This document shows, piece after piece, positions 9,371 through 17,718 of a stretch of 64,000 bases of DNA. The translations under genes were made by a program, and so were the position numbers. The first letter of the stretch is position 1. The number at the start of each line of letters is the position of its first letter. Source of the stretch: JBMNFB01 sp050949085 (GTDB taxonomy: Bacteria > Bacillota > UBA994 > UBA5500); the NCBI GenBank assembly GCA_050949085.1, contig JBMNFB010000001.1, forward strand, positions 1-64,000, read 5' to 3'. Below the pieces are notes generated by a model. The model made no database searches, was not told the origin of the DNA, and saw only the letters and a list, made by a program, of their open reading frames with translations.

Positions 9371-10717
9371 ATGAAGCGAAGGTTTCCTAATCTGTCCCAC
9401 TACTTCACCTACTTCGTGGGTGACCGGACCACACGGCAGAACATACTGAACAACATCAAGGATGGTGCCTGGTATTCGGTCATGCTGGGTCTCACCAGCT
9501 CGTTTACCGGTGTGTTTGCCATTGCCCTCGGCGCCAGCGATGAGATGCTCGGCTGGCTATCATCACTGCCGGCTCTGCTGTCGATGCTCTCGCAGATTCC
9601 GGCCGCCAGGCTTACGGAACGGAGTCCCAGCCGGTTGCGGGTCAGCCTTCGCTACGGCCTGATTTTTCGGTCGGGCTACCTGCTGTTTGCGTTTATCCCG
9701 TTCCTGCCCATCGCCCCGATCTATCGGGCCTGGACCTTCATCCTCCTGGTCTCGCTGATGAACTTCCCTGGCACCGTATCCGGTGTGGCCTGGTCGGCGA
9801 TGATGGGGGATATCTTCCCCGGCTCGCTGCGGGGGCGGATCTTCGCTGACCGCAACATGCTTCTGGGGATCGTGCAGATGGCCGTGACGCTGGTCGCCGG
9901 GCCATTGCTGGACAACATCGCCTACCCCTACAACTATGCGCTCATCTATCTGCTCTCCTTTGGAGCGCTGATGACCTCCTCGTGGTATCAGTCGAAGATT
10001 GTGGAGCAGCCAGCGTCGGCCGAACTGCTGTCGGCAGCGGCCGGAGCGGGAGGGGGCGGTGGGGCAGTCACCAGCGTGGTCGAGACTGCTGAGGAGACGC
10101 CGCCGGCTCAGGCTAGCGGCGCCGTGCGCGTCCGGCAGGTTCTTGGTGACCGCCCCTTTGTGATGTATCTCGTCTCCCTGTTCATCTTCTATCTCGGCCT
10201 GAATGTCTCGGCGGCGATGTGGACCATCCTCTATGTGCGGGTACTGGGGCTCTCCCAGTCATTCATCGGTTTTCGGGCAGTCGTCTCGCAGCTGATTTCG
10301 GTGCTCTGCTATCGCTGGTGGGGAAGGCACATGGACAGGCATGGGCCGATGTTCAGCCTGTTTATCGTTATCCTCGCATACATACCCCAGCCGTTCCTCT
10401 ACAACTACGCCCGCGGCGTTGTGCCCTTGCTGGCGATGTCGGTTTACGGAGGGTTTACGGCGGCAGGTCTCAATCTGGTGCTCTTCAACTCGCTGCTGGA
10501 TATGGCGCCCAACCCCCAGCTGCGGCCCAGCTATATCGCCGTCTATAACCTGGTGATCGGCGTCACCGGCTTCGTTCTGCCGATGATCGGCGTCGCCATC
10601 TACGAGGCGAGCAGCATGGCAGTCGTCTTCAACCTGTCCTCAACGCTGCGCCTGATCGGCGCCGGCTTCATGGCCTGGAAAGTGGGCGTCCGCTCCCGCG
10701 CTGCCCGCGCCGCCTGA
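9371..10717 (+). CDS. Major facilitator superfamily transporter
   Basis: A 448-residue polytopic membrane protein with about 11-12 hydrophobic segments, a cytoplasmic central loop of low complexity (Gly/Ala-rich near residues 215-235), and the MFS-like loop GDIFPGSLRGRIFADRN after the fourth segment. Substrate is unknown; the family includes drug exporters and sugar porters. It begins 50 bases after sbcC with its own ribosome site (GGAAAAGGAGAG), so it could be read through from the repair operon. No motif ties it to DNA repair. Confidence 0.8.
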   Translation: MKRRFPNLSHYFTYFVGDRTTRQNILNNIKDGAWYSVMLGLTSSFTGVFAIALGASDEMLGWLSSLPALLSMLSQIPAARLTERSPSRLRVSLRYGLIFRSGYLLFAFIPFLPIAPIYRAWTFILLVSLMNFPGTVSGVAWSAMMGDIFPGSLRGRIFADRNMLLGIVQMAVTLVAGPLLDNIAYPYNYALIYLLSFGALMTSSWYQSKIVEQPASAELLSAAAGAGGGGGAVTSVVETAEETPPAQASGAVRVRQVLGDRPFVMYLVSLFIFYLGLNVSAAMWTILYVRVLGLSQSFIGFRAVVSQLISVLCYRWWGRHMDRHGPMFSLFIVILAYIPQPFLYNYARGVVPLLAMSVYGGFTAAGLNLVLFNSLLDMAPNPQLRPSYIAVYNLVIGVTGFVLPMIGVAIYEASSMAVVFNLSSTLRLIGAGFMAWKVGVRSRAARAA

Positions 10718-10799
10718 ACGTTGGTGAACGTTGGGGACGGTTCTCACGATTAACTTTTATGTCAACCTGACGCCACTGTTGTTTTCTCCCCGTATTACA

Positions 10800-10817
10800 G
10801 GGGGGCTCTGTCCCCCC
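10800..10817. terminator. GC hairpin between convergent genes
   Basis: Six G, six-base loop, six C, located between the end of the MFS gene and the end of the convergent gerC gene. No T-run on either strand, so it is only a tentative terminator. The preceding 10719-10790 stretch holds a duplicated GAACGTTGG and a GGGGACGGTTCTC segment that resembles REP-like remnants. Confidence 0.35.
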
Positions 10818-10860
10818 GCTCGAACTGAGGCACCGCGAAGCATCCCCTGGTCGCTCCCTG

Positions 10861-11670
10861 TTACTTCATCTGGGGCAGCCGGCGGATCTGGCCGGTGTTT
10901 CGCAGCCGAATACTGGGTTCGACGCGCACCTGCACGCTGGGGAAGACCTCAGCCCAGCGATCCTTAAGGTCTTTCCAGAGTGCAGGCTTTTTGCGGCTGA
11001 TGATGTTGCCGACGCCCACCCCGTCCAGCCTCAAGTCCTGCAGCCTGGCAAACAGGTGCTGGAACTCGGCGGCAACCGAGGCCCGCACCTCAGTCTGGAC
11101 GGGTTCAAGCCCTTCTGCCTCAAAGTCGTACTCGCCCTTGACCTCCACCAGGCGGATCCGCCCGCGAGGCTTGACCACCAGCTCCAGCTGGTTACCCGCC
11201 AACTGCTGAACCTCGTAATCTACCCGCAGCTCCTCATAGTACACCGTTATCTGCCCGGTTGGGTCGGCCGGGTTAGGGAGCGTGTTGATGCACTCAGATG
11301 CTTTGTTGAGAATCTTCACCAGAGTGCGCGTTTCAATGGGATTCAGCTCTGCTACCCAGCGATCGCCGGCGAAGACGGCAGTTCCGCCCACCCGTATCTC
11401 CTGGTAGGCATGCCCATCCTGAGCGACTCCGCTGGGCGGCGTCTCGTCGCCGGAGGTGAGGCGCAGGGGAGTCAGCTCGAGAATGGGGGCCGTCAACTCC
11501 CCGCCCTGATCACTCAAGGCATTGATGACGCCGTTCAGGTTCTGCTTCCTCAGTATCGGAAAATTGCCGACGTTGGCCACCGCGCTTTCGATATCCTCTC
11601 CCGGGCTGCCGCCGATGCAGAACGTCGCCAGAGCAGCTTGCCGGGCCGAGAGCAACACTTTAGTCTTCAT
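10861..11670 (-). CDS. gerC: Ger(x)C-family germination protein, N-terminally short
   Basis: Ger(x)C lipoproteins are part of nutrient germinant receptors in the spore inner membrane. This 269-residue protein matches the middle and C-terminal domains (GTAVFAGDRWVAELNPIETR; the end region IRLRNTGQI) but lacks the ~110-130 N-terminal residues, including the signal peptide and lipobox Cys that would anchor it. The ATG at 11670 has a fair ribosome site (GGAAGGG) and overlaps the end of gerA by 11 bases, so the shortened form looks translated. No gerB-type permease gene lies next to it. Either an internal deletion removed the N-terminus or this is a variant receptor. Confidence 0.8.
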   Translation of the reverse strand: MKTKVLLSARQAALATFCIGGSPGEDIESAVANVGNFPILRKQNLNGVINALSDQGGELTAPILELTPLRLTSGDETPPSGVAQDGHAYQEIRVGGTAVFAGDRWVAELNPIETRTLVKILNKASECINTLPNPADPTGQITVYYEELRVDYEVQQLAGNQLELVVKPRGRIRLVEVKGEYDFEAEGLEPVQTEVRASVAAEFQHLFARLQDLRLDGVGVGNIISRKKPALWKDLKDRWAEVFPSVQVRVEPSIRLRNTGQIRRLPQMK

Positions 11671-13225
11671 TGGATGTGCCCTTCCCGGGCTGGGGCGTCA
11701 GACCCTCGCTCATCCGCCGCTGATCCTGCTGCGCCAGCAGGGCGGGGCGCGCCTTCAGCCAGTAGTTTGGCAGTTTGATAAGGATGTCCAACTCCCCGCG
11801 CAGGTTGAACGGTGCCACGGGGAAGAGGAGCGGGTAGCCAAATGAGCGTATGGAGACTGCCTCGATTGCCAGAAAGATCAGGGCCCAGACGACGCCGAAC
11901 AGGCCAAAGATGCTGGCGGGGACTATGACCAGATACTTGGCGATCCGCACCGGGCCTACCAGAATGGGCGAAGGCAGGGTAAAGCCGGCCAGCCCCGACA
12001 GGGCAGCGACAATGGTCATGGTGGGGCTGACCAGGCTGGCTTGCACCGCCGATTGCCCGAGGATAATCGCCCCCACGATGCCGACGGCCTGGCCCACTGT
12101 GGCTGGCAGGCGGGTGCTGGCTTCGACTATCAGGTCAAAGGCCAATAGCAGCAGAAACGCCTCCAGCACGGAAGGCAACGGCACGCCTTGCCGGCCGGCT
12201 ACGATGGAGTTAAACAGCGTTGGCGGGAGAATCCCATGATGGAACGCTGCCAGCGCGATCCAGACACCTGGCAGGAAGACGGAAATCGTGACACTGAACA
12301 GCCGGACCAACCGCAGAAAAGTGCCGACAACGGGCCGTTCGCTGTAGTCCTCCGAGGCCTGTAGCGCTTCAGGCAGAAAGGCCGGTGCGATCAGCGCCGA
12401 CGGGTCATTTTCTGCTATGACCACCACCCGGCCTTCGCTGAGGGCGGCAGTGACCCGCACCGGTTTTTCTGTTACCGCTATCTGGGGAAAGAGCGCCCCC
12501 GGCTGATCTTCCAGGAAGTCGGTCAGGTAAGCTGCTCCCGGAACGTAGTCGATCTTGATCCGAGTCAGTCTTGACTCAACCTCGCCCACCAGTTCTTCCT
12601 GGCAGAGCCCCTGCAGGTAGAGGATGGCGACTTTGGTCCGCGACAGGGAGCCAAGTTCGATGAACCTGATCTTCAGCCGTCCAGAGCTCAGATGGCGGCG
12701 CAGCAGGGCAAGGTTGGTGGCCAGATCTTCACCAAAGCTGTGGTGCGGCCCGATGATGACATCCTCCGACTTGGTGCGCTCGATGCCCCGATTCTCATAC
12801 TGCGAGATGTTGGGCAGGATGGCGGTCGGTAGCCCCTCGACGATGATGGCGACGGATCCATCGGTCAGCTGCCGCACGATGTTGTCCACGTTTGTTTCTG
12901 TCTTGGTGTCAGGAGCGCTGATTACCCGCTGTATCAGCTGCTGGACCGTCAGCTGCCCGGCGTAGTCCTGAATGCGGCGGACGATATTGTCAGCCAGGGC
13001 GGTTTCATCCACCAGCCCATTGAAGTAGAACAAGGCCACCGGGCGGCCGCTGGCTGTATGGATCACGCGGGACTTGAGGTCGGCGCAATCAGCCAGGACC
13101 TGCTGCAGCGCCTGATAGTCGCACTCAAACTGGCCGGTGATGACGTCGGTTTCCCGGGTGCGCCGCGCCTGCCAGTCTCGAACCGGCAGCGGCTTCCTTA
13201 TCTCTCGTCGGCGGCGTGCGCTCAT
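11660..13225 (-). CDS. gerA: GerA-family spore germination protein
   Basis: A subunit of a germinant receptor in the inner spore membrane. It has 521 residues: an N-terminal soluble domain of ~290 residues (with VDNIVRQLTDGSVAIIVEG and IGPHHSFGEDLATNLALLR, typical of the family), then about 4-5 membrane segments between residues ~300 and 480 (including LPSVLEAFLLLLAFDLIVEA and TVGQAVGIVGAIILGQSAV), and a charged C-tail. Start ATG 13225 has a strong CAGGAGGGGG site upstream. It overlaps gerC; both would be expected under forespore control, but I cannot identify a sigma-G promoter with confidence. Confidence 0.92.
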   Translation of the reverse strand: MSARRRREIRKPLPVRDWQARRTRETDVITGQFECDYQALQQVLADCADLKSRVIHTASGRPVALFYFNGLVDETALADNIVRRIQDYAGQLTVQQLIQRVISAPDTKTETNVDNIVRQLTDGSVAIIVEGLPTAILPNISQYENRGIERTKSEDVIIGPHHSFGEDLATNLALLRRHLSSGRLKIRFIELGSLSRTKVAILYLQGLCQEELVGEVESRLTRIKIDYVPGAAYLTDFLEDQPGALFPQIAVTEKPVRVTAALSEGRVVVIAENDPSALIAPAFLPEALQASEDYSERPVVGTFLRLVRLFSVTISVFLPGVWIALAAFHHGILPPTLFNSIVAGRQGVPLPSVLEAFLLLLAFDLIVEASTRLPATVGQAVGIVGAIILGQSAVQASLVSPTMTIVAALSGLAGFTLPSPILVGPVRIAKYLVIVPASIFGLFGVVWALIFLAIEAVSIRSFGYPLLFPVAPFNLRGELDILIKLPNYWLKARPALLAQQDQRRMSEGLTPQPGKGTSNED

Positions 13226-13369
13226 CTTTCCACCCCCTCCTGCTTATTTTTCCAAGCGAGGCAGGCATTATGAGGGGGCGGGGTCGCAGCTCTCACCATT
13301 GGGCAGGAGAAAGGGGCCAATGGGCAGAAGATTAGGATAGGTAGAATCTGTACCGAAGGAGGGCAAATG

Positions 13370-14224
13370 ATGGATATTTCGCAGGTGATGGTCGTCGGTG
13401 CGGGGCAGATGGGGGCCGGTATCGCCCAGGTGGCGGCACAGGCAGGCCTTAAGGTGGTGCTCCGCGACATCAGAGATGAGTTCGTGGAGCGGGGGCTGCA
13501 GTCAATCCAGCGGCAGCTGCAGCGCAGCGTGGACAGAGGCCGGATGACGCCGGAGCAGATGGCCGAAACCCTCGCCCGGATTACGCCCACCACCGATCTG
13601 AGCGCCGTGCAGCATGTGGGTTTCGTCATCGAGGCGGTCACCGAGAATCTGGCTGTCAAGCAGGAGCTCTTTCAGGAGCTGGATCGGCTGGCGCGGCCAG
13701 GGGTGATCCTGGCCAGCAATACATCATCGATCTCCATCACCAGGCTGGGGTCATTTACGCAGCGCCCCGCTCAGGTGATCGGGCTGCATTTCTTTAACCC
13801 GGCACCGGTGATGAAACTGGTGGAAGTCGTCAGGGGCCTGGCCACCAGCGACGAGACAGCGGCCATCGCCGTGCAGCTGGCGGAGCGGCTGGGGAAGACG
13901 CCGGTGGAGATCAACGATTCGCCGGGGTTTGCTGTGAACCGGATGCTGATTCCGATGATCAACGAAGCCGCCTATTGCCTGATGGAGGGCGTGGCCAGCG
14001 CCGAAGCCATCGATACGGCGATGCAGCTGGGGGCCAATCATCCCATGGGCCCGCTGGCTCTCGCGGACCTGGTGGGGCTGGACGTCTGCCTCTCCATCAT
14101 GGAGGTCCTGCAGCGCGACCTGGGCGACGACAAGTATCGGCCCTGCCCGCTGCTCCGCAAGCTGGTGGCAGCCGGTCATCTCGGCCGGAAGAGTGGCCAG
14201 GGATTCTACAGCTATAACCGCTAG
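13370..14224 (+). CDS. hbd: 3-hydroxybutyryl-CoA dehydrogenase
   Basis: Reduces acetoacetyl-CoA to 3-hydroxybutyryl-CoA (or the reverse) with NAD(P)H in butyrate/fatty acid metabolism. 284 residues; N-terminal Rossmann motif GAGQMGAGIAQ, the catalytic region IGLHFFNPAPVMKLVEVV, and the helical C-terminal domain with VNRMLIPMINEA. GAAGGAGG precedes ATG 13367 and ATG 13370; the second has the better spacing. The enoyl-CoA hydratase gene follows after 14 bases, giving two consecutive steps of the pathway. Confidence 0.9.
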   Translation: MDISQVMVVGAGQMGAGIAQVAAQAGLKVVLRDIRDEFVERGLQSIQRQLQRSVDRGRMTPEQMAETLARITPTTDLSAVQHVGFVIEAVTENLAVKQELFQELDRLARPGVILASNTSSISITRLGSFTQRPAQVIGLHFFNPAPVMKLVEVVRGLATSDETAAIAVQLAERLGKTPVEINDSPGFAVNRMLIPMINEAAYCLMEGVASAEAIDTAMQLGANHPMGPLALADLVGLDVCLSIMEVLQRDLGDDKYRPCPLLRKLVAAGHLGRKSGQGFYSYNR

Positions 14225-14238
14225 GGAGGGGATTAGCC

Positions 14239-15015
14239 ATGGCTTTCTGGAATATGGAGACCAGCGCCGAGGGAATCGGCATCCTGACTATCGACCGACC
14301 GGAAGCGCTTAACGCTTTGAACCAGGCGGTTCTCGACGAGCTGGATGCACGACTGGAGGAGATCGCCGCCAACCGGGCGATCAAGGTGCTGATCGTCACC
14401 GGCAGCGGACGCGCCTTCATCTCCGGCGCTGATATCGCCGCCATGCGCGACATGACGCCGACCGCCGCCGAGGAGTTCTCTCGCTTCGGGCAGCGAGTCT
14501 TTGACAAGCTGGCCAGCCTGCCCCAGCCGACCATCGCTGCTATCAACGGCTATGCGCTGGGCGGCGGCCTGGAGCTGGCGCTGGCCTGCGACCTGCGCCT
14601 CGCCAGTGAGAAGGCGCGGCTGGGCCAGCCGGAGATCGGCCTTGGGATAATTCCCGGCTTCGGGGGAACGCAGCGCCTGCCCCGCCTGATCGGCATGGCG
14701 GCAGCCAACGAGCTGCTGTTCACCGGGGAGATGATCAACGCGGCCCGCGCCGCCGAGCTCGGTCTGGTCAGCCGGGTCACCGCCACCGAGGAACTGATGG
14801 CTTCCGCACAGGAACTGGCCGGCAAGATCGCGGCCAAGAGCGGCGCCACCCTGCGCCTGCTCAAGGCTGTGTTGCGCCGGAGTGAGCAGCGCCTGCTGGA
14901 CGAAGGCCTCGTAGACGAAGCCAACAGTTTCGCAGCCTGCTACGAGACCCACGATCAGCGCGAAGGGATGAGCGCCTTCCTCGAGAAGCGCCCGCCCCAG
15001 TTCCAGGACAAGTAA
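14239..15015 (+). CDS. crt: Enoyl-CoA hydratase/crotonase
   Basis: Hydrates crotonyl-CoA to 3-hydroxybutyryl-CoA (or the reverse), next to the dehydrogenase step encoded by the gene upstream. 258 residues, normal for the family. Oxyanion-hole segments SGRAFISGADIAAM and NGYALGGGLELALACD are present, as are the catalytic Glu regions (GQPEIGLGIIPGFGGTQRL). Start ATG 14239 follows GGGAGGGGA. No thiolase or acyl-CoA dehydrogenase is adjacent, so the pathway is completed elsewhere. Confidence 0.9.
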   Translation: MAFWNMETSAEGIGILTIDRPEALNALNQAVLDELDARLEEIAANRAIKVLIVTGSGRAFISGADIAAMRDMTPTAAEEFSRFGQRVFDKLASLPQPTIAAINGYALGGGLELALACDLRLASEKARLGQPEIGLGIIPGFGGTQRLPRLIGMAAANELLFTGEMINAARAAELGLVSRVTATEELMASAQELAGKIAAKSGATLRLLKAVLRRSEQRLLDEGLVDEANSFAACYETHDQREGMSAFLEKRPPQFQDK

Positions 15016-15166
15016 ACGCTTAGCTCTTGGCAGGCGGCCCTGGCTGCCATGTGCCGCGTATCCATGGTGCCCCTGTCATCTGGCAGTGGGCACCTGCTGT
15101 TCACTGCGGCGAACTGGAACAGCAGCCTGGTAGCGTGCTAAACTAGGGGCGAAAAGCAGAAGGGAT

Positions 15167-15985
15167 GTGGCGAAACTGATCTCCAGCAGCAATAACCAGA
15201 CCGTGAAGAATATCCGCGCCCTGCGCCAGCGCAAACAGCGCCAGCAGAGCGGCGCTTACTTCATAGAGGGGATTCGCATCGTCGGCGAGGCGATCCAGCT
15301 GGGGCAGCGGCTAGAAACCCTCGTCGTCGCCCCCGATCTTCTGACCAGCGAATTCGCCCGGGATCTCGTTCAGCAGCAGCGATCCAGGGGAGTTCCCTGT
15401 CTGGAGGTGACCGCCAGCGTCTTCCGCAGCCTCTCCAGCAAGGACGGTCCCCAGGGGCTGGCGGCGGTGGTGCGGCAGCACTGGACGGAACTGGCAGCAG
15501 TGTGGCCAATACCAGGCGATCTCTGGGTCGCGCTGGAGGAGGTGCAGGACCCAGGCAACCTGGGGACGATTATGCGCACGGCGGATGCGGTCGGCTGCCG
15601 CGGGGTGATCCTGGTAGGAAACTGCACCGACCCGTTTGACCCCGGGACGGTGCGGGCCAGCATGGGCTCCCTGTTCAACCTGCAGCTGGTGCAGACCAGC
15701 CCGAGCAAGCTGCTAGCCTGGAAGCAGGAGCGGGGGGTGGCCCTGATCGGCACCGCCGGCGGCGCTATGCAGCATTACCGCGACGTAACCTACCCCAGCC
15801 CGCTGGTGCTGATCAGCGGCAGCGAACGCCAGGGGCTGTCGACTGAGTTGCTGCAAGGCTGTGACCAGCTGGTGAAAATCCCCATGGTGGGGCGGGCTGA
15901 TTCCCTTAACCTCGCCGTGGCCACCTGCGTCGTTCTGTATGAGATCTTCCATCAGCTGCCCTTATCAGGTGTGCCGGGGCGGTAA
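15167..15985 (+). CDS. TrmH/SpoU-family RNA 2'-O-methyltransferase
   Basis: SAM-dependent methyltransferase acting on rRNA or tRNA. 272 residues: an N-terminal RNA-binding domain (SSNNQTVKNIRALRQRKQR, EGIRIVGEA) and a C-terminal SPOUT knot with motifs LEEVQDPGNLGTIMRTADA, a Gly-rich ISGSERQGLS region, and IPMVGRADSLNLAVA. GTG start at 15167 follows AGAAGGGA. A second family member lies at 42590-43378; the two differ enough to have different targets. The target nucleotide cannot be told from sequence. Confidence 0.85.
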   Translation: MAKLISSSNNQTVKNIRALRQRKQRQQSGAYFIEGIRIVGEAIQLGQRLETLVVAPDLLTSEFARDLVQQQRSRGVPCLEVTASVFRSLSSKDGPQGLAAVVRQHWTELAAVWPIPGDLWVALEEVQDPGNLGTIMRTADAVGCRGVILVGNCTDPFDPGTVRASMGSLFNLQLVQTSPSKLLAWKQERGVALIGTAGGAMQHYRDVTYPSPLVLISGSERQGLSTELLQGCDQLVKIPMVGRADSLNLAVATCVVLYEIFHQLPLSGVPGR

Positions 15986-16139
15986 TCGGTGACGCCGACG
16001 GCGGCCCTGAATATGCCTATCTGCTGACTCGGCAGCTATGGCCTCGGGATTCAAAAGCCTAGGGCTAGACTGTCGCCAGAGGGTCTGGCTCTGCCATGGG
16101 TAACGGATTTCTGCAACTACTGCTCTAGAGGGGAAAAAC

Positions 16140-16190
16140 GACGTGGTGCAGGATGCTCGAGGAGCGTCCTGCATCACGTCTTTCTCTTTT
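16140..16190. terminator. Strong intrinsic terminator
   Basis: A ~17-bp near-perfect stem (GACGTGgTGCAGGAtGC pairing with its complement at 16164-16180) followed by TTTCTCTTTT; a run of five A precedes the stem, so it can act in both directions. It lies between the convergent RNA methyltransferase and ATP-grasp genes. The remainder of 15986-16242 shows no gene. Confidence 0.85.
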
Positions 16191-16242
16191 ACCTGCCCGC
16201 AGTGCATCTGGCCAGTGCTTCACGCTTCCCTCGCGTTCCGTT

Positions 16243-17223
16243 CTATGTCAAGCCGTAGCGCGTCAGGGTAGCATCAAGCAGCCGGCGGAATAGCTCGGCT
16301 GAATCCCACTCCAGGGTTTCGCACATCTTGCCGATGTAGCTCTGATGCAGATGCTCTTCCTCGCCGGAGAGGATCTGCAGGCCGGCAAACGTGTTTAGCT
16401 CTAGAGCATAGGCTTTGCCGCGCTGGGCATCGTAGATAAAATCCACGCGCCCATAGTCTCTGGCGCCGACACTGATAAAGGCGGCTGCCGCCGCTGCCTT
16501 CAACTGAGCGATCACCTCTGGCTCCAGACGGGCTGGGCAGTGGAATATCTCATTGTCCTGCTTATGCACGAACGTGTTGGTCCTGCTGCCGCTGGCATAT
16601 TCGATCTCCAGCGGCGGCAGCACCAGCAGATCCGGCGCGTTGCCGATCACGCCCACTGTCACCTCTGTGCCTTGAATATATTCTTCCACCAGTGCTCCCT
16701 GATCCATTGTCTGCAAGATCCGCTGGCAGGCCTTTTCCACCTGCCCCCTGGTTTCGCAGATGGACTCGTCGGTGATGCCAGCGCTGCCGCGGCCGCGCAC
16801 CGGTTTGACAAACAACGGGAAGTCTGGCAGTTCTGCCTGGGACAAATCCTCCATTTTCTCCACGACCGAATGCTGGGGCGTGAGTACGCCCGATTCATGC
16901 CAGAGGCGCTTGCGCGTAGCTTTGTCCAGTGCGACGAGATTCGATCCCGATCCCATGAACTTCATGTCCAGCAGTTCCAGAAGGGCTACTTCTGGCAGTG
17001 ACGAGGCGTTGACGACCAGGTCGAAGTTGCCCTGGCGCAGGGCCTTGATATTCTCAATGATGTCTTCGCTCCAGGTCAGAATCGTCGTTTCGTGTCCGTT
17101 GGCTGCTATGGCTGCTGCGTGGTGGCGCGACTCTTCGATGGCATCATCGGCAAATTCCTGGCCAGTAAACCTGGTCTGCCACTCGGAGTTGCGGAAAGGT
17201 CGATGCAGTACGCAGACTTTCAC
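16243..17223 (-). CDS. ATP-grasp ligase, D-Ala-D-Ala ligase-like
   Basis: ATP-grasp enzymes join a carboxylate to an amine through an acyl phosphate. The 326-residue protein has the ATP-grasp lysine region FPLFVKPVRGRGSAGI, the EEYIQGTEVTVGVIG segment, and the metal-binding GRVDFIYDAQRGKAYALELNTFAGL, as in Ddl. The N-terminus (VKVCVLHRP) lacks the usual Ddl GGxSxE signature, so the substrate may not be D-alanine. GTG 17223 follows AGGGGGTGA at good spacing; the earlier GTG at 17235 lies within that site. It stands alone, divergent from the opine dehydrogenase operon. Confidence 0.8.
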   Translation of the reverse strand: MKVCVLHRPFRNSEWQTRFTGQEFADDAIEESRHHAAAIAANGHETTILTWSEDIIENIKALRQGNFDLVVNASSLPEVALLELLDMKFMGSGSNLVALDKATRKRLWHESGVLTPQHSVVEKMEDLSQAELPDFPLFVKPVRGRGSAGITDESICETRGQVEKACQRILQTMDQGALVEEYIQGTEVTVGVIGNAPDLLVLPPLEIEYASGSRTNTFVHKQDNEIFHCPARLEPEVIAQLKAAAAAAFISVGARDYGRVDFIYDAQRGKAYALELNTFAGLQILSGEEEHLHQSYIGKMCETLEWDSAELFRRLLDATLTRYGLT

Positions 17224-17367
17224 AGCAATAATCACCCCCTGATTTTGAATAAGTTATCTTTGGTGCGATTTTTTCTCAAATCGCTGCCGCCTTAAGTATA
17301 ACAATGATTCTTAATACTTGAAAGGGGGCAGTGACATAGCCGTGAACGGAGCGTGCCCGCCGCGGTT

Positions 17368-17396
17368 TTGCTTATTTGATGCATAAATGGTATAAT
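17368..17396 (+). promoter_or_regulatory. Sigma-A-type promoter for the opine dehydrogenase operon
   Basis: TTGCTT, a 17-base spacer and a perfect TATAAT at 17391-17396. It would start a transcript near 17403, leaving a leader of about 316 bases before the first gene. Confidence 0.6.
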
Positions 17397-17402
17397 TCAG
17401 TC

Positions 17403-17718
17403 TAGAGGTTGCCCGACATGAATAGGACGGCATAGCTTCTGTCTCTTCCTTTTCCGCCGCAGCGCAAGCTGTGGCTCTGGTCTGGAGCCTTCTCCAGTCA
17501 CAACTACTTCTGGCCCCAGGGGTTGGAAGCCCTGCTCTCTTTTTTTCTCACTCACTCGCCCGAGTGGGGTCCGCAACAGATAGAGCGCTGGCTCGAGGTC
17601 GGCAGCTAGGATCAGCTGTATCTGCCCACACAAATCGGTACTTTACTGGTGCCTGCAGTTGATTGGCGTTGTTTCTTGTACCCAAATTGGGATGTATTCG
17701 TTCAGAGGAGGCTGGTAA
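17403..17718 (+). other. Long untranslated leader with hairpins
   Basis: No convincing gene. It contains a GC-rich stem region at about 17470-17505 and CAGGG...CCCTG followed by CTCTC and seven T at about 17519-17549, which looks like a weak terminator or attenuator. No cobalamin-riboswitch B12 box, T-box motif or glycine-riboswitch core is visible. It may be a regulatory leader for the operon downstream. Confidence 0.4.

Noticed and set aside
10719..10790. REP-associated transposase remnant suggested by GGGGACGGTTCTC
   Set aside because: Only a short REP-like stretch with a duplicated GAACGTTGG; no transposase reading frame nearby.
17403..17718. Cobalamin riboswitch before the B12 operon
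   Set aside because: No B12-box (GCCACTG) or conserved core could be found in the leader.
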